Assembly: GCF_000970685.1 (NCBI RefSeq)
Contig: NZ_LAJB01000018.1
Coordinates: forward strand, 1 to 49,585
Reading direction: 5' to 3'
Length of the DNA: 49,585 nucleotides
Source: Domibacillus indicus
Lineage (GTDB): Bacteria > Bacillota > Bacilli > Bacillales > Domibacillaceae
Shown: positions 21,043 through 31,817 of the stretch, one piece after another
How the letters are laid out: each line of letters begins with the position of its first letter
Position numbering within the stretch: the first letter of the stretch is position 1
Notes under the pieces: generated by a model
What the model was told of the DNA's origin: nothing
Database searches by the model: none
Seen by the model: only the letters and a program-made list of their open reading frames with translations
Translations under genes and position numbers: made by a program

Positions 21043-21071
21043 TTGCCTTTTTTACGTACAGTCCATATAAT
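21043..21071 (+). promoter_or_regulatory. ychF promoter
   Basis: TTGCCT (21043-21048), 17-base spacer, TATAAT (21066-21071), about 60 bases before the gene. Confidence 0.75.
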
Positions 21072-21129
21072 GAGGAAAGGTTTAGAATAAAATGTCCGTT
21101 TTACAGAAAACAAGGAGTGAACAAATAAT

Positions 21130-22230
21130 ATGGCATTAACAGCAGGAATTGTTGGTCTTCCGAACGTTGGGAAATCGACTTTATTTAACGCAATTACAAA
21201 AGCAGGAGCCGAATCGGCCAACTATCCGTTTTGTACAATCGATCCGAACGTCGGTATTGTAGAAGTACCGGATGTGCGCCTGGCGAAATTAACAGAAATG
21301 GTTACACCGAAAAAAACAATTCCAACTGCGTTTGAATTTACGGATATCGCAGGCATTGTAAAAGGAGCGAGCAAGGGAGAAGGACTTGGAAACAAATTTT
21401 TATCCCATATTCGTGAAGTGGATGCTATCTGCCAGGTTGTCCGCTGCTTTGATGATGAAAACATTACCCACGTTTCCGGCAAGGTAGACCCGATTGATGA
21501 TATCGAAGTTATTAATCTGGAGCTTATTTTGGCCGACCTGGAATCGGTTGATAAGCGTTTGACTCGCGTGGCAAAGCTTGCGAAGCAAAAAGATAAGGAT
21601 GCGGTGGCGGAGCATGACGTGCTTGTGCTTGTTAAAGAAGCACTTGAAGCTGATAAGCCGGCGCGCTCCATTGAATTTACCGAAGAGCAGCAAAAAATTG
21701 TTAAACAGCTGCACTTGCTGACGGCGAAGCCTATGCTATATGTAGCCAATGTAAGCGAGGAAGAAATTGCAGACTCATCAACTAATGAACATGTGCAAAA
21801 AGTGCGTGAATACGCTGCTGGAGAAGGATCAGAAGTGATTGTTATCAGCGCCAAAGTAGAAGAAGAGATTGCTGAGCTTGAAGATGATGAAAAAGCAATG
21901 TTCCTTGAAGAGCTTGGCATCGAGCAGTCCGGCCTTGACCAATTAATCACAGCCGCTTACTCTCTTTTAGGACTTGCTACGTACTTTACGGCGGGTGTTC
22001 AGGAGGTGCGTGCCTGGACGTTCCGAAAAGGAATGAAAGCGCCGCAGTGTGCTGGCATTATTCACAGTGATTTTGAACGCGGCTTTATCCGCGCCGAAAC
22101 GGTTTCTTATGATGATTTGGTTGGATACGGATCAATGAATGCAGCCAAAGAAGCCGGAAAAGTCCGCCTTGAAGGAAAAGAATACATTATGCAAGACGGA
22201 GATGTGGTTCACTTCCGTTTTAACGTTTAA
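21130..22230 (+). CDS. ychF: Redox-regulated P-loop ATPase YchF (Obg family)
   Basis: 366 residues, normal length. G-domain Walker A GLPNVGKST (9-17) and YPFCTIDPNVG; the C-terminal TGS domain follows the coiled-coil segment. YchF/OLA1 proteins prefer ATP to GTP and are tied to translation and stress. The start is an ATG preceded by AAGGAGTG. It has its own promoter and terminator, as in B. subtilis yyaF. Confidence 0.96.
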   Translation: MALTAGIVGLPNVGKSTLFNAITKAGAESANYPFCTIDPNVGIVEVPDVRLAKLTEMVTPKKTIPTAFEFTDIAGIVKGASKGEGLGNKFLSHIREVDAICQVVRCFDDENITHVSGKVDPIDDIEVINLELILADLESVDKRLTRVAKLAKQKDKDAVAEHDVLVLVKEALEADKPARSIEFTEEQQKIVKQLHLLTAKPMLYVANVSEEEIADSSTNEHVQKVREYAAGEGSEVIVISAKVEEEIAELEDDEKAMFLEELGIEQSGLDQLITAAYSLLGLATYFTAGVQEVRAWTFRKGMKAPQCAGIIHSDFERGFIRAETVSYDDLVGYGSMNAAKEAGKVRLEGKEYIMQDGDVVHFRFNV

Positions 22231-22242
22231 TTATGTTAACCC

Positions 22243-22268
22243 ACTCCACCGGTATCCGGTGGAGTTTT
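22243..22268 (+). terminator. Terminator of ychF
   Basis: ACTCCACCGG and CCGGTGGAGT form a perfect 10-bp stem with a TAT loop, then TTTT. Confidence 0.85.
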
Positions 22269-22287
22269 GTTGTATGGAGGTGCTGTT

Positions 22288-23034
22288 TTGAAAGATATTA
22301 GTTACGCTGCCCTGATGGCTTCATTTTTGTTTATGACGATTCCGTTCTGGCTTTCATATAAACAAAAACTTGGTATTTCAAAAGAAATGATCATTGCTTC
22401 GCTCCGGGCTTTTATTCAGCTAACGATCATTGGCTACATTATTACCTTTGTGTTTTCAATTGAAACATCGGCTCTTTTTCTGGCTATTATTTTTGTCATG
22501 ATTATAGTTGCTGCCCGGACATCCGCTAAACGCGGCAGTGAATTTCGTTATTCGTTTTGGATTGCGCTCGCTGCCCTTTTAACTGCAGAGCTTATATCTA
22601 TTGTAATATGGGTGACTTTTGACATTGTAGAATTTAAAGCACAGTACATCCTGCCGATGAGCGGAATGATTATCGGCAGCTCCATGGTGGCGGTTAGTCT
22701 TGTGTTCGACAGGCTCAAGAGAGAATTTGATTTAACGAAAGAGCTGATTATGGGAAAGCTGGCGCTTGGCGCAACACCGCGCCAGGCGTCCCAGGAACTG
22801 ATTGAAGCAACGGTCAAAGCGGCCCTTATTCCAAGTATGGAAGGAATGAAAACGATCGGTTTAGTTCAGCTGCCGGGGATGATGACAGGTGCGATTATCG
22901 CCGGAGCGCCGCCTGTCACCGCGGTAAAATACCAGCTGGTCATCGCTCTGACGACATTTGGCAACACAGCCATCACTGCCATGATCGTTTCATTTTTAAC
23001 ATATCCCTGTTTTTACAGGCAAAAAATGTTTTAA
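22288..23034 (+). CDS. UPF0014 (FetB-like) ABC transporter permease
   Basis: 248 residues from a TTG at 22288, 5 bases after GGAGGTG; an earlier in-frame TTG would precede that RBS. About seven membrane segments and the family signature KLALGATPRQASQELIEATV followed by LVQLPGMMTGAIIAGAPP. E. coli FetB works with the ATPase FetA in iron export. No ATPase gene is adjacent, so the partner must be elsewhere or differ. The substrate is unknown. Confidence 0.85.
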   Translation: MKDISYAALMASFLFMTIPFWLSYKQKLGISKEMIIASLRAFIQLTIIGYIITFVFSIETSALFLAIIFVMIIVAARTSAKRGSEFRYSFWIALAALLTAELISIVIWVTFDIVEFKAQYILPMSGMIIGSSMVAVSLVFDRLKREFDLTKELIMGKLALGATPRQASQELIEATVKAALIPSMEGMKTIGLVQLPGMMTGAIIAGAPPVTAVKYQLVIALTTFGNTAITAMIVSFLTYPCFYRQKMF

Positions 23035-23126
23035 AGTTGCTTGTTGCAAACGAATGTTCTATACTTAAGAAGTGTTCACCCACACTGCTGTAAGTCTCCC
23101 TTCTTTTAAGTAATTCCAGAAAAATA

Positions 23127-23155
23127 TTGCGCTGTTGAAAAAAACATGGTATAAT
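23127..23155 (+). promoter_or_regulatory. rpsF operon promoter
   Basis: TTGCGC (23127-23132), 17-base spacer, TATAAT (23150-23155) with an extended TG element. Confidence 0.75.
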
Positions 23156-23162
23156 TTCAACT

Positions 23163-23234
23163 TGTGAGTAATGAAAATTTGCTCCTTGCTGTCAAACCTG
23201 CAGACAGGAACTTGGCAGCCGCATAGTCCACGAG
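23163..23234 (+). promoter_or_regulatory. Possible S6:S18 autoregulatory leader
   Basis: The rpsF leader contains a CTGTC/GACAG hairpin, then GGCAGCCGCA with the CCG triplet typical of the S6:S18-binding leader in many bacteria. Stems were judged by eye only, so this is a candidate. Confidence 0.35.
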
Positions 23235-23247
23235 GAGGTGAACGAAG

Positions 23248-23538
23248 ATGAGAAAGTACGAATTCATGTACATTATCCGCCCGAATATTGAAGATGATGC
23301 GAAAAAAGCGCTAGTTGAGCGTTTTGACAACATCCTTACTTCAAACGGTGCAGAAATCATCGAGTCAAAAGAATGGGGTAAACGCCGTTTAGCGTACGAA
23401 ATCAATGATTTCCGCGAAGGCTACTACCAGCTAATTCATGCTAACGCTGCAGATGCAGCTGCAGTAAATGAATTTGACCGTCTTGCGAAAATCAGCGATG
23501 ACATTATCCGTCATATCGTTGTTAAAGAAGAAAAGTAA
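23248..23538 (+). CDS. rpsF: 30S ribosomal protein S6
   Basis: 96 residues, normal length, beginning [17 protein letters not shown]. It binds S18 and the central domain of 16S rRNA. The ATG follows GAGGAGGTG. First gene of rpsF-ssb-rpsR. Confidence 0.98.
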   Translation: MRKYEFMYIIRPNIEDDAKKALVERFDNILTSNGAEIIESKEWGKRRLAYEINDFREGYYQLIHANAADAAAVNEFDRLAKISDDIIRHIVVKEEK

Positions 23539-23614
23539 TCATAACGCCATAAATACACATCTTTTTCATCGTGTTTCGGGATGAAACATTTTAAAAGAAA
23601 AGGAGTTGATTCTG

Positions 23615-24145
23615 ATGATAAACCGAGTGGTTTTAGTAGGCCGTTTAACGAAAGATCCTGAATTGCGCTATACGCCATCCGGCGCAGCTGTTGCAACGTT
23701 TACGCTTGCGGTAAACCGTACGTATACAAACCAGCAGGGTGACCGGGAGGCAGACTTTATTAATTGTGTGATCTGGCGGCGTCCGGCTGAAAACGTGGCA
23801 AACTTCTTGAAAAAAGGAAGCCTTGCCGGCGTGGAAGGGCGAATTCAAACACGCAATTATGAAGGCCAGGACGGAAAGCGCGTTTACGTGACAGAAGTCC
23901 AGGCGGACAGCGTCCAATTCCTTGAACCTAAATCCGGTGGCGGAGGCGGCGGCCAGTATGGCAGCGCTCCTCAACAGCAGGGCGGCGGTTATGGCGGACA
24001 GCAAAATCAGGATTTTCCATTTGGCCAGCAGCAACAGAATCAACAGCGCAGCAATAACAATAGCGGTTATTCAAAAATGAATGATGATCCGTTTGCAGAC
24101 AACGGTCAGCCGATCGATATTTCAGACGATGATCTTCCATTCTAA
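23615..24145 (+). CDS. ssb: Single-stranded DNA-binding protein
   Basis: 176 residues from the ATG at 23615 ([19 protein letters not shown]), preceded by AAAGGAG. OB fold 1-106, a disordered Gly/Gln-rich linker (about 110-155), and the acidic tip DDDLPF that recruits partner proteins. Essential for replication and repair. Between rpsF and rpsR as in other Bacillota. Confidence 0.98.
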   Translation: MINRVVLVGRLTKDPELRYTPSGAAVATFTLAVNRTYTNQQGDREADFINCVIWRRPAENVANFLKKGSLAGVEGRIQTRNYEGQDGKRVYVTEVQADSVQFLEPKSGGGGGGQYGSAPQQQGGGYGGQQNQDFPFGQQQQNQQRSNNNSGYSKMNDDPFADNGQPIDISDDDLPF

Positions 24146-24165
24146 GTAAAAAGGAGGGGAAACTC

Positions 24166-24402
24166 ATGGCAGGACGCAGAGGTGGACGTAAGCGTAAAAA
24201 GGTTTGCTATTTCACATCTAACGGTATTACACATATCGATTATAAAGATGTAGATTTGCTTAAAAAGTTCGTATCTGAACGTGGAAAAATCCTTCCGCGC
24301 CGCGTTACAGGAACAAGCGCCAAATACCAACGCCGTTTGACAATTGCAATCAAACGCGCGCGTCAGGTAGCACTTCTTCCATTCGTTGGAGAAGAAAGAT
24401 AA
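24166..24402 (+). CDS. rpsR: 30S ribosomal protein S18
   Basis: 78 residues, with the signature [20 protein letters not shown]. Binds 16S rRNA with S6. The ATG follows AAGGAGGGG. Last gene of the operon, followed by a strong terminator. Confidence 0.98.
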   Translation: MAGRRGGRKRKKVCYFTSNGITHIDYKDVDLLKKFVSERGKILPRRVTGTSAKYQRRLTIAIKRARQVALLPFVGEER

Positions 24403-24412
24403 GAACGAATAC

Positions 24413-24450
24413 AAAGCACAATGCTGGTAACCAGCATTGTGCTTTTTTTT
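24413..24450 (+). terminator. Terminator of rpsF-ssb-rpsR
   Basis: AAAGCACAATGCTGG and CCAGCATTGTGCTTT form a 15-bp perfect stem with a TAA loop and a long T run. Confidence 0.93.
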
Positions 24451-24564
24451 TGCCAAAATACAATATGAATTATGTAAATAAAAAAACCATCCAAACAGTG
24501 GATATTTTTTTCTCTAACGGTACAATAAGCATAGGTTTTTTTATCTAGAAAAGGTGGTAGAAGA

Positions 24565-26568
24565 TTGAAAAAAATGAATTCTATTAAAGTAAAGTTGCTT
24601 ATTCCGATTGTAGGATCGCTGATTTTGGCTTTTGCATTTATTATTGGATTTATCAGCTGGCAAACGGGCAGGGGTGTGGAAAAAAGCGTTATTTCGCAAA
24701 GCGAAGGAACTGTTGAAAGTTTATCGGGGACCGTCCGATCATTTTTAGAGCAATATGAAAAAAGCGTCGATTTTTTAGTTCTTAATGAAACAGTTCAGTC
24801 TTACGGAGCAGCCGAGCTGGCTGGCGGCAAAGTGAACGAGCAGCTGCTGAAAAAGCTTTTTACAGGCTATTTGGAAACACATAAAGAAGTAACAAATATT
24901 TATTATGGTGCTGAAAACGGTGTAACACGTATTTTTCCAGAGACAGAGCTTCCAGATGGTTTTGACCCGCGTGAACGGGACTGGTATGTGCAGGCGGAAA
25001 ATAAAAAAGCTGCTATTTGGAGCGAGCCATACGAAGATACAGCGACAGGTGCTTCTGTCGTAACGGTTTCGAGAGCGGTATATGATTCAAATGACCGGCT
25101 CCTCGGTATTATTGGAGCGGATATCGATTTGACCGTTTTAACCGAAAGAGTAACACAAACAGATGTAGGCCATAAAGGGTATCCTATTTTGTTTTCTTCT
25201 GCAGGCATGGCCATTGTTCATCCCGAACGTCAGGGAGAAGACCTGGCAAAAATAGATGTGATTAAAGAAATTATGGCTGGGTCTTCTCCGGAAGGCACGA
25301 AGCATTATCGCCTGGATGGAGAAGACCGTATTATTGTATTCGATAATGTTCCGGGTTTGAATTGGACGGCAGCCGCTGTTTATGACAAAGCAGATCTACT
25401 GGATTTATCCGAATCCATCGGCCGCTCTCTTCTCTGGACAGGCATTGTACTGCTCGTATTGGTTAGTACCATAACGCTTTTTATTGTATCAAAGATTGTA
25501 AAGCCGCTCCGCAGCCTGGAACGATCTGCTTTTCAATTAGCAGAAGGAGACTTAACGGTGCAGGTGCCGGTTACTACAAACGATGAAGTCGGCCACCTGG
25601 GGACGGCATTTAATAAGATGACCGAAAATATGCAGACCATTTTGCAAAAGGTCAATCAATCCGTTCAGGATGTTAAAGTGTCAGCAGAAAATTTAAGCGC
25701 GGTATCAGAGGAAACAAACGCATCCAGTGAGCAAATGACTCTTGCAGTTAATGAAATTGCGCTGGGGGCTTCACGCTCTGCAGAAGATTCTTCAGAAGCT
25801 GCAGAACGGTCAACAAGCCTTGGGAACCAAATCGATATTATAACCGAACAGGCAGATGGAATGGCAGATGCCGCTTTGGAGGCAAAGGAGGCTAATCAAA
25901 GCGGGCTCAGCCAGATTGAAGAATTGAGCCAGTCAAGTGATGAAACAAAAATGTATATTTTGGGCATGCAGACAGTTGTTGAAGAATTGGAATCTAAAAT
26001 GGCTTCTATTGAAGTCGTGATTCTAGCCATTACGGATATTTCCGCTCAAACGAATTTACTGGCATTAAATGCTTCTATCGAGGCGGCGCGTGCCGGCGAG
26101 CATGGCAAGGGTTTTGCGGTTGTTGCGGAGGAAGTGCGAAAGTTGGCAGAGCAATCGAGCCAGGCTGCCGATCAAGTCAGACAAACAATTGCAGACATCC
26201 AAACAGGATCCAAAACAGCGGTTGAGCAAATGAAAAAAACACGCAGCAATTTTGATGAACAAATTACAGCTGTCACAGAGACAAGCCGGATTTTCCATAA
26301 ACTATCGGCTCTTGTAGATACAATGGAACAATCTATTACCACTATTAACAGCGAAATCAAAGAAGTTGCCCTTACAAAAGACGCGGTTATTCATACAATG
26401 ACAGGCATCGCTTCTACAAGCCAGCAGTCAGCCGCCGCCAGTGAAGAAGTGAGCGCGTCAGCCGAGGAACAGTTAAAAGCTGTGCGGACAGTGACGAAAT
26501 CTTCGGAACAGCTGATGGAGTTAAGCATCGAGTTAAAAGAAGTAGTCGATCAATTTAAATTATCATAA
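24565..26568 (+). CDS. Methyl-accepting chemotaxis protein (dCache type), copy 1
   Basis: 667 residues from a TTG with AGGTGG about 8 bases upstream. Membrane helix 1 (about 9-31), a periplasm-facing dCache sensor (about 35-285, with [10 protein letters not shown] and [11 protein letters not shown] typical of Cache), membrane helix 2 (about 288-312), HAMP (312-365) and the long cytoplasmic signalling coiled coil, whose tip [20 protein letters not shown] is near 491. It would tell CheA about an unknown ligand. No CheB/CheR tether pentapeptide. It neighbours a related gene and no other chemotaxis genes; this position between rpsR and yybS is not standard. Confidence 0.95.
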   Translation: MKKMNSIKVKLLIPIVGSLILAFAFIIGFISWQTGRGVEKSVISQSEGTVESLSGTVRSFLEQYEKSVDFLVLNETVQSYGAAELAGGKVNEQLLKKLFTGYLETHKEVTNIYYGAENGVTRIFPETELPDGFDPRERDWYVQAENKKAAIWSEPYEDTATGASVVTVSRAVYDSNDRLLGIIGADIDLTVLTERVTQTDVGHKGYPILFSSAGMAIVHPERQGEDLAKIDVIKEIMAGSSPEGTKHYRLDGEDRIIVFDNVPGLNWTAAAVYDKADLLDLSESIGRSLLWTGIVLLVLVSTITLFIVSKIVKPLRSLERSAFQLAEGDLTVQVPVTTNDEVGHLGTAFNKMTENMQTILQKVNQSVQDVKVSAENLSAVSEETNASSEQMTLAVNEIALGASRSAEDSSEAAERSTSLGNQIDIITEQADGMADAALEAKEANQSGLSQIEELSQSSDETKMYILGMQTVVEELESKMASIEVVILAITDISAQTNLLALNASIEAARAGEHGKGFAVVAEEVRKLAEQSSQAADQVRQTIADIQTGSKTAVEQMKKTRSNFDEQITAVTETSRIFHKLSALVDTMEQSITTINSEIKEVALTKDAVIHTMTGIASTSQQSAAASEEVSASAEEQLKAVRTVTKSSEQLMELSIELKEVVDQFKLS

Positions 26569-26570
26569 GA

Positions 26571-26600
26571 AAAAGAGATGCCCGGGCGCATCTCTTTTTT
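26571..26600 (+). terminator. Terminator of chemoreceptor copy 1
   Basis: AAAAGAGATGC (26571-26581) pairs with GCATCTCTTTT (26588-26598), followed by T. Confidence 0.85.
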
Positions 26601-26663
26601 AATATAATCTTTACATTCAATTCATAATACTGTGGGTCTATAAAACTATAATAGGAGGTGTAA

Positions 26664-26681
26664 ATGGGGAGAAAGGTGTAG
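26664..26681 (+). other. Possible leader minigene MGRKV before chemoreceptor copy 2
   Basis: The strong RBS AGGAGGTG (26653-26660) precedes ATG GGG AGA AAG GTG TAG. The chemoreceptor ATG follows 4 bases after the stop, with AAAGGTG inside the minigene as its own RBS. This could couple translation or be chance. Confidence 0.35.
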
Positions 26682-26685
26682 GATA

Positions 26686-28662
26686 ATGAAATCAATTCGA
26701 ATGAAATTTATGCTGCCTATTGCAATTGTTCTTGTTTGTGCATTTGCTTTTATCATTATTTTCACAGGGAATAAGACCGAGCAGCGTCTTGAGAAAGACA
26801 CAGCTGCCCAAACAGCGGGCTTTGTAAAGGAGCTGAATAATTCGGCCTCTGCTTTTTTGCAGAAATACGAAGAGAGTATATTGCTTTTATCCGAATCAAA
26901 CCAGGTTATTGAATATGCAAATTCCGTCCGGACAACAGCTCCTGAGGGGAAAGCAGACCAGCAGCTCCAGGCTGTATTTAATCGCTATATGGATATTTAC
27001 AAGGATACGCTTAGTGTCTATTACGTCTCCGCAGGCGGTACATTCAAAAGATCGCCGGCAACAGCTCTTCCGGAGGATTTTAATCCGGTAGAAGAGCTTT
27101 CTTACCAGCAGGCGGCAGAAAGCGGCCAGCCGGTATGGAGTGAGCCGTATGAAAGTGAAACAGGCGATTATGTCATTACTGTCTCAAAGGCAGTAAAAAG
27201 CGGCCAGGAGGTATTAGGGGTAATTGGCACCGACATCAATTTAACAAGCATGACCAATCGAATGAATGCGCTGAATATTGGTTACGACGGATATCCGATC
27301 GTCCTGTCAAACGAAGGAAAAGCCATTATTCACCCATCCCAAAAAGGAAGGGATATATCAAAAGATCCTATTATGGGAGCAGTGCTGTCGGGAGAGAAAA
27401 ACGGCATTATCGAGAACGATACTCTTTTAACCGTCTATGACACGGCCGCAAAAACCGGCTGGAAAATCGGTGCAGTTTATGAAAAACAAAATGTATTCGG
27501 CGTATCAAATGATATGAAAAAAGTTCTTGCCATTACCGCTTTATCTGTCCTTATCATTGTTATGGCAGTTGTTTTTATGGTAACGTCAACCATTACAAAG
27601 CCTATTCAAAAGCTGAAAGCAACGGTTAAGCAAGTAGCCGGCGGCAACCTCCAGACCCAGGTGCAAATTTCAGGGAAAGACGAAGTGGCGGAGCTGGGAC
27701 GTAATTTTAATGACATGATTGTGAAAACACGCAGCATTGTTAAAGTAACGGACGATGCTGCGAGAAATGTGCGGGAATCCATTCAGCATTTAAATCTTGC
27801 AGTCCAGGAAATTAACGAATCCGGTACATTGGCCGCTTCAGCACTGGATGAGCTGACAGAAGGCACCGAACGCTCGGCGTTCAGTTCAAAAACGGCAGCG
27901 GAAAGGTCAAAAGAGCTGGGCACATTAATTAGTGCGATCTCAGACGAAGCAGACTCAATGGCCCATTTAGCCCACGAGGCTTCCCTGGCAGCAGATCAGG
28001 GAACAAAGCATGTTTCCAGCGTAGCCGACTCAATGAATGCCTCAGCAGGCCAAATGAAAGCAGCTATGAAAGCTATTAGCGTCCTTGCTGAGGAAATGGC
28101 CCGTATCGAAAGCATTGTTCATGTAATTGAAGATATCTCAGCGCAGACAAACCTGCTGGCTTTGAATGCGTCGATTGAAGCGGCACGCGCCGGCGCTCAT
28201 GGCAAAGGATTTGCGGTTGTTGCACAGGAAGTAAGAAAGCTTGCCGAACAGTCGAATAAAGCAGCCGGGGAAATACATAAAAAAATTGCTGCTATTCAGC
28301 TCGGTTCCAATCATGCAATAGAAACAGCCGGTGAAGCAGGGAAGCATATTACAATACAGGCAGAAGCAGTTCGAGAAACAGAAAAAGTATTTGCAAATCA
28401 AGAGAACGTTATGATGAAAATGGGAAAAGCAATTTCTCAAATGGTGGACAGTATTCACACAGCGAATCAGGAAAAAAATGCTGTTGTCCAAACAGCGGAT
28501 TTTATCGCCGAAGAAGCAAGGATTTCCGCGGCTTCCTGCGAAGAAGCGCATGCCCGTACGAAAATCCAGCTTTCATCTATTGAAGGGGTAGCGGCAGCTT
28601 CAGAGCAGCTTGCTTCTTTAAATGAGGAATTAATTCAAGCAATTCGTCAATTTCATATTTAA
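26686..28662 (+). CDS. Methyl-accepting chemotaxis protein (dCache type), copy 2
   Basis: 658 residues. Same architecture as copy 1: membrane helix (about 7-27), dCache sensor ([20 protein letters not shown]), membrane helix (about 281-303), HAMP and a signalling domain with tip [20 protein letters not shown] (about 484). The tip is nearly identical between copies while sensor domains differ strongly, so they are paralogs that probably sense different ligands. Own upstream region with TATAAT (26647-26652) and a possible minigene. Confidence 0.95.
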   Translation: MKSIRMKFMLPIAIVLVCAFAFIIIFTGNKTEQRLEKDTAAQTAGFVKELNNSASAFLQKYEESILLLSESNQVIEYANSVRTTAPEGKADQQLQAVFNRYMDIYKDTLSVYYVSAGGTFKRSPATALPEDFNPVEELSYQQAAESGQPVWSEPYESETGDYVITVSKAVKSGQEVLGVIGTDINLTSMTNRMNALNIGYDGYPIVLSNEGKAIIHPSQKGRDISKDPIMGAVLSGEKNGIIENDTLLTVYDTAAKTGWKIGAVYEKQNVFGVSNDMKKVLAITALSVLIIVMAVVFMVTSTITKPIQKLKATVKQVAGGNLQTQVQISGKDEVAELGRNFNDMIVKTRSIVKVTDDAARNVRESIQHLNLAVQEINESGTLAASALDELTEGTERSAFSSKTAAERSKELGTLISAISDEADSMAHLAHEASLAADQGTKHVSSVADSMNASAGQMKAAMKAISVLAEEMARIESIVHVIEDISAQTNLLALNASIEAARAGAHGKGFAVVAQEVRKLAEQSNKAAGEIHKKIAAIQLGSNHAIETAGEAGKHITIQAEAVRETEKVFANQENVMMKMGKAISQMVDSIHTANQEKNAVVQTADFIAEEARISAASCEEAHARTKIQLSSIEGVAAASEQLASLNEELIQAIRQFHI

Positions 28663-28731
28663 GAGGCCTGGAGAAAGCCATAGTGCTAAAGCGCTGAATG
28701 TAAAACGGAGCTTTTTCAAAAGCGCTTCAAG

Positions 28732-28764
28732 GGAGTCCGATCTTGTGTTCGGGCTTCTTTTGTT
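28732..28764 (+). terminator. Weak terminator after chemoreceptor copy 2
   Basis: AGTCCGA and TCGGGCT pair with one G-U around a loop, then CTTTT. Another hairpin with AAGCGCTT arms lies just upstream. Confidence 0.45.
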
Positions 28765-28845
28765 TTAAAGTTGAAGGAGGGACTAAAGGTATGTAGAATA
28801 AAGAAAGAGACTGCTGTTTTAATGGCAAATGAACGGAGTGTTGGA

Positions 28846-29775
28846 GTGAGAAGAACAAATGCCATAACGGAAGGCGCCATGATGCTGGCCATTTTTACGG
28901 TACTGCTCATGGTATCTGTGTATGTACCAATTGTTTCAATTGCTGGCGCCCTATTTTTGCTGCTCCCTTTTTTAATTTATAGTGCAAAGTATCCGGCGGG
29001 GCCAGCTCTTGGTCTGCTTGCTGGTGCGGTCGCTGTGTCATTTATTGCTGGCGGAGTAGTATCTGTCCCGATTGCTGTTATGTATGGGACTACAGGCGTT
29101 GTGATGGGGAATATGATCCGCAGGCAATCAGAAGGCTGGATCGTTTACATGGCTGGCAGCCTTGTATTTTTAATGAATATTGTCATACAGTATGTCGGTG
29201 CTGTTCTGCTGTTTGATATTTCGTTTTTAAGTGAGTTTGGCCGGACATTCAAGCAATCGATGCTGGAAACAAGCTCGATGCTTGGACAGGAACTGCCTTA
29301 TTCCGAAGATGAAATTGATTCAGTCATCCAATATGTCGGTGCGCTGCTGCCGACGGTTTTTGTGCTGGCAGCTTTCGTGGCTGTACTGTTGCTTATGCTG
29401 GTCAATTATCCAATTTTAAAGCGCCTTAGAATAGAAGTAAAGCCGCTTCAGCCATTCCGGACTGTCCGGCTGCCGCGGTCTATTTTATGGTATTACCTTT
29501 TGTTTATGGCCGGTGCCCTTTTCGCAAGGCCGGAAACGGGGACAGCATGGTACGATGTTTATGTAAATGCTATGTTTATTTTGCAGGCTTGCTTATACAT
29601 ACATGGACTGTCCTTCGTTTTTGATTTTGCTTACAGTAAAAAATGGCCTAAAGCAGTTCCGGTTATTTTAGCTGTTTTATCAATTCTCTTTGTTCCGCTT
29701 CTTTATCTTATCCGATTATTAGGTATAATTGATTTAGGCTTTGACTTGAGACAGCGGATGCAAAAAAAGCCTTAA
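28846..29775 (+). CDS. yybS: DUF2232 family membrane protein YybS
   Basis: 309 residues from a GTG at 28846 (CGGAG upstream); other possible starts are ATG 28822 and TTG 28771. The protein has about eight membrane segments and the N-terminal signature ITEGAMMLAIFTVLL of the YybS family. Function unknown; the family is conserved next to gdpP and rplI in Bacillota. Oddly, the best RBS in the region (AAGGAGGG) leads to an ATG directly followed by TAG, so the real start is uncertain. Confidence 0.85.
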   Translation: MRRTNAITEGAMMLAIFTVLLMVSVYVPIVSIAGALFLLLPFLIYSAKYPAGPALGLLAGAVAVSFIAGGVVSVPIAVMYGTTGVVMGNMIRRQSEGWIVYMAGSLVFLMNIVIQYVGAVLLFDISFLSEFGRTFKQSMLETSSMLGQELPYSEDEIDSVIQYVGALLPTVFVLAAFVAVLLLMLVNYPILKRLRIEVKPLQPFRTVRLPRSILWYYLLFMAGALFARPETGTAWYDVYVNAMFILQACLYIHGLSFVFDFAYSKKWPKAVPVILAVLSILFVPLLYLIRLLGIIDLGFDLRQRMQKKP

Positions 29776-29843
29776 AGCGCTTTTAAAATCAGCTTCATTG
29801 ATGGAATTGACGAATGGAGCTACAGAGTGAGGAGCTGGAGCGA

Positions 29844-31817
29844 ATGCTTTCGTATTACAACAGGCGGTTAATTCAAATACCAATAATCGTCGTTGCGCTT
29901 GTGCTTGCTGCCTCGTCAGCCTGGCTGTTTGTCTACAATCGCCTTGCCGGCGCCGGGTTAATGATATTGACGATTTTTCTGCTCCTCTTTTTATATTTGG
30001 CAGAAAGAAAGCTGCATGAAGATGTGCAAAAATATGTTACTACGCTGTCTTACCGGCTGCAGAAAGTTGGGGATGAAACACTTCAGGAACTGCCGATCGG
30101 CATTTTGCTTTATAATAAAGAGTATATGATCGAATGGGCGAATCCTTTTTTAACCTCTTATTTTGAAGAAGAAACGCTTGTGAATGAATCACTGTATGAA
30201 GTGGCGGAACCGCTGCTGCCTTTAATTAAAAGTGAAAAAAAAGCAGTGATTGAATTAAACAGCAAAACGTTCCGGGTTCTTTCAAAGCCGGATGAACGGC
30301 TTCTGTACTTTTTTGACGTTACAGAGCAGGAGCGCACAGCTCAGCAGTTTGAGGAAGAAAAGACAGCGCTTGGCATTATTTTTCTTGATAACCATGACGA
30401 TTTAACCCAGGGAATGGACGACCAGACATGGAGTAACTTAAACAGCCTGGTTACGTCTATACTCAATAACTGGGCGAAGGAAAATGGCATGTATTTAAAG
30501 CGCATTTCATCTGAACGCTTTTTTGCGGTAATGAATGAGCGGATTTTGCATAAGCTCGAGGAAAATAAATTTTCCATATTAGATGAAGTCCGTGAACAAA
30601 CAGCGAAGCATTATGCGCCGCTTACGCTGAGTATTGGTATCGGGCAGGGAACAGTGTCACTGCCGGAATTAGGTGATCTGGCCCAGTCCAGCCTGGATCT
30701 TGCTCTTGGCCGAGGCGGTGATCAGGCGGCGATCAAGCAGGGAGAAGGGAAAGTAAAGTTTTATGGAGGGAAAACGAACCCCACCGAAAAACGTACCCGC
30801 GTGCGTGCGCGTGTTATTTCCCATGCGCTGCGTGATATTGTAACCGACAGCGACAAAGTCATTGTGATGGGACACAAGTATCCTGATATGGATGCGGTCG
30901 GCGCTTCTATGGGAATTCGCCATGTTGCCGAATTAAATGACCGTGAAGGATATATTGTTATTGACTTTTCACAGATTGATACCGCCGTTAAGCGTCTCCT
31001 TAATGAGCTGAAAGAGCAGAATCCTTCTCTTTATTCAAGGATTATTACGCCTGAAGAAGCACTTGAAATTGCAACCAGCCGGACCCTGCTTGTTGTTGTG
31101 GACACCCATAAGCCATCTCTTGTCATTGAAAACAGGCTTTTATCTAAAGCAGAGCGGGTTGTAGTGATTGACCATCACCGCCGTGGAGAAGAATTTATTA
31201 AAAATCCATTGCTGGTGTATATGGAGCCCTACGCCTCTTCTACGGCTGAACTTGTGACAGAGCTTTTAGAATACCAGCCGAAAATAAAGAAAATAACAAT
31301 GCTTGAGTCAACAGCGCTGCTTGCTGGTATTATCGTAGATACAAAAAGCTTTTCACTTCGGACAGGTGCGCGGACATTTGACGCGGCTGCGTACCTGCGT
31401 ACTCATGGAGCAGACACGATTCTTGTTCAAAAGTTTTTAAAAGAAGATATCGGCACCTATATTCAGCGGGGCCAGCTTATTGAAACGGTGTACTTTTATA
31501 AAGAAGGCCTGGCCATTGCAAAAGGTGACGACAATTATATTTATGATTCTGTCTTGATTGCCCAGGCGGCGGATACCATTTTAACAATGAACGGGGTTAA
31601 GGCATCATTTGTCATTGCCCGTCGTTCAGAGGATACAGTCGGCATCAGCGCCCGCTCGCTGGGCGAAGCAAACGTTCAAATTATCATGGAACAAATGAAC
31701 GGCGGAGGCCATTTAACAAACGCGGCGACACAGCTTCGTGATGTATCGGTAGAAGATGCAGAAATGGAACTATGCCGGATTCTGGATGAAATGACTGAAG
31801 GAGGAACAGAGGAATGA
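29844..31817 (+). CDS. gdpP: Cyclic di-AMP phosphodiesterase GdpP
   Basis: 657 residues from the ATG at 29844, which follows GAGGAG by 9 bases and gives [13 protein letters not shown], like relatives; an ATG at 29814 lacks a good RBS. Two N-terminal membrane helices, a PAS-like domain that binds heme in B. subtilis, a degenerate GGDEF domain, then DHH ([22 protein letters not shown]) and DHHA1 ([12 protein letters not shown]). It hydrolyses c-di-AMP, the signal for potassium and wall homeostasis. rplI overlaps its end by 4 bases. Confidence 0.96.
   Translation: MLSYYNRRLIQIPIIVVALVLAASSAWLFVYNRLAGAGLMILTIFLLLFLYLAERKLHEDVQKYVTTLSYRLQKVGDETLQELPIGILLYNKEYMIEWANPFLTSYFEEETLVNESLYEVAEPLLPLIKSEKKAVIELNSKTFRVLSKPDERLLYFFDVTEQERTAQQFEEEKTALGIIFLDNHDDLTQGMDDQTWSNLNSLVTSILNNWAKENGMYLKRISSERFFAVMNERILHKLEENKFSILDEVREQTAKHYAPLTLSIGIGQGTVSLPELGDLAQSSLDLALGRGGDQAAIKQGEGKVKFYGGKTNPTEKRTRVRARVISHALRDIVTDSDKVIVMGHKYPDMDAVGASMGIRHVAELNDREGYIVIDFSQIDTAVKRLLNELKEQNPSLYSRIITPEEALEIATSRTLLVVVDTHKPSLVIENRLLSKAERVVVIDHHRRGEEFIKNPLLVYMEPYASSTAELVTELLEYQPKIKKITMLESTALLAGIIVDTKSFSLRTGARTFDAAAYLRTHGADTILVQKFLKEDIGTYIQRGQLIETVYFYKEGLAIAKGDDNYIYDSVLIAQAADTILTMNGVKASFVIARRSEDTVGISARSLGEANVQIIMEQMNGGGHLTNAATQLRDVSVEDAEMELCRILDEMTEGGTEE

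Noticed and set aside
21222-21950. A 242-codon open frame antisense to ychF
   Set aside because: It is serine-rich low-complexity translation of the complement of a well-conserved gene, with no RBS.
24471-24564. A sigma-D (flagellar) promoter before the first chemoreceptor
   Set aside because: No GCCGATAT-like -10 could be found, though a TAAA is present.
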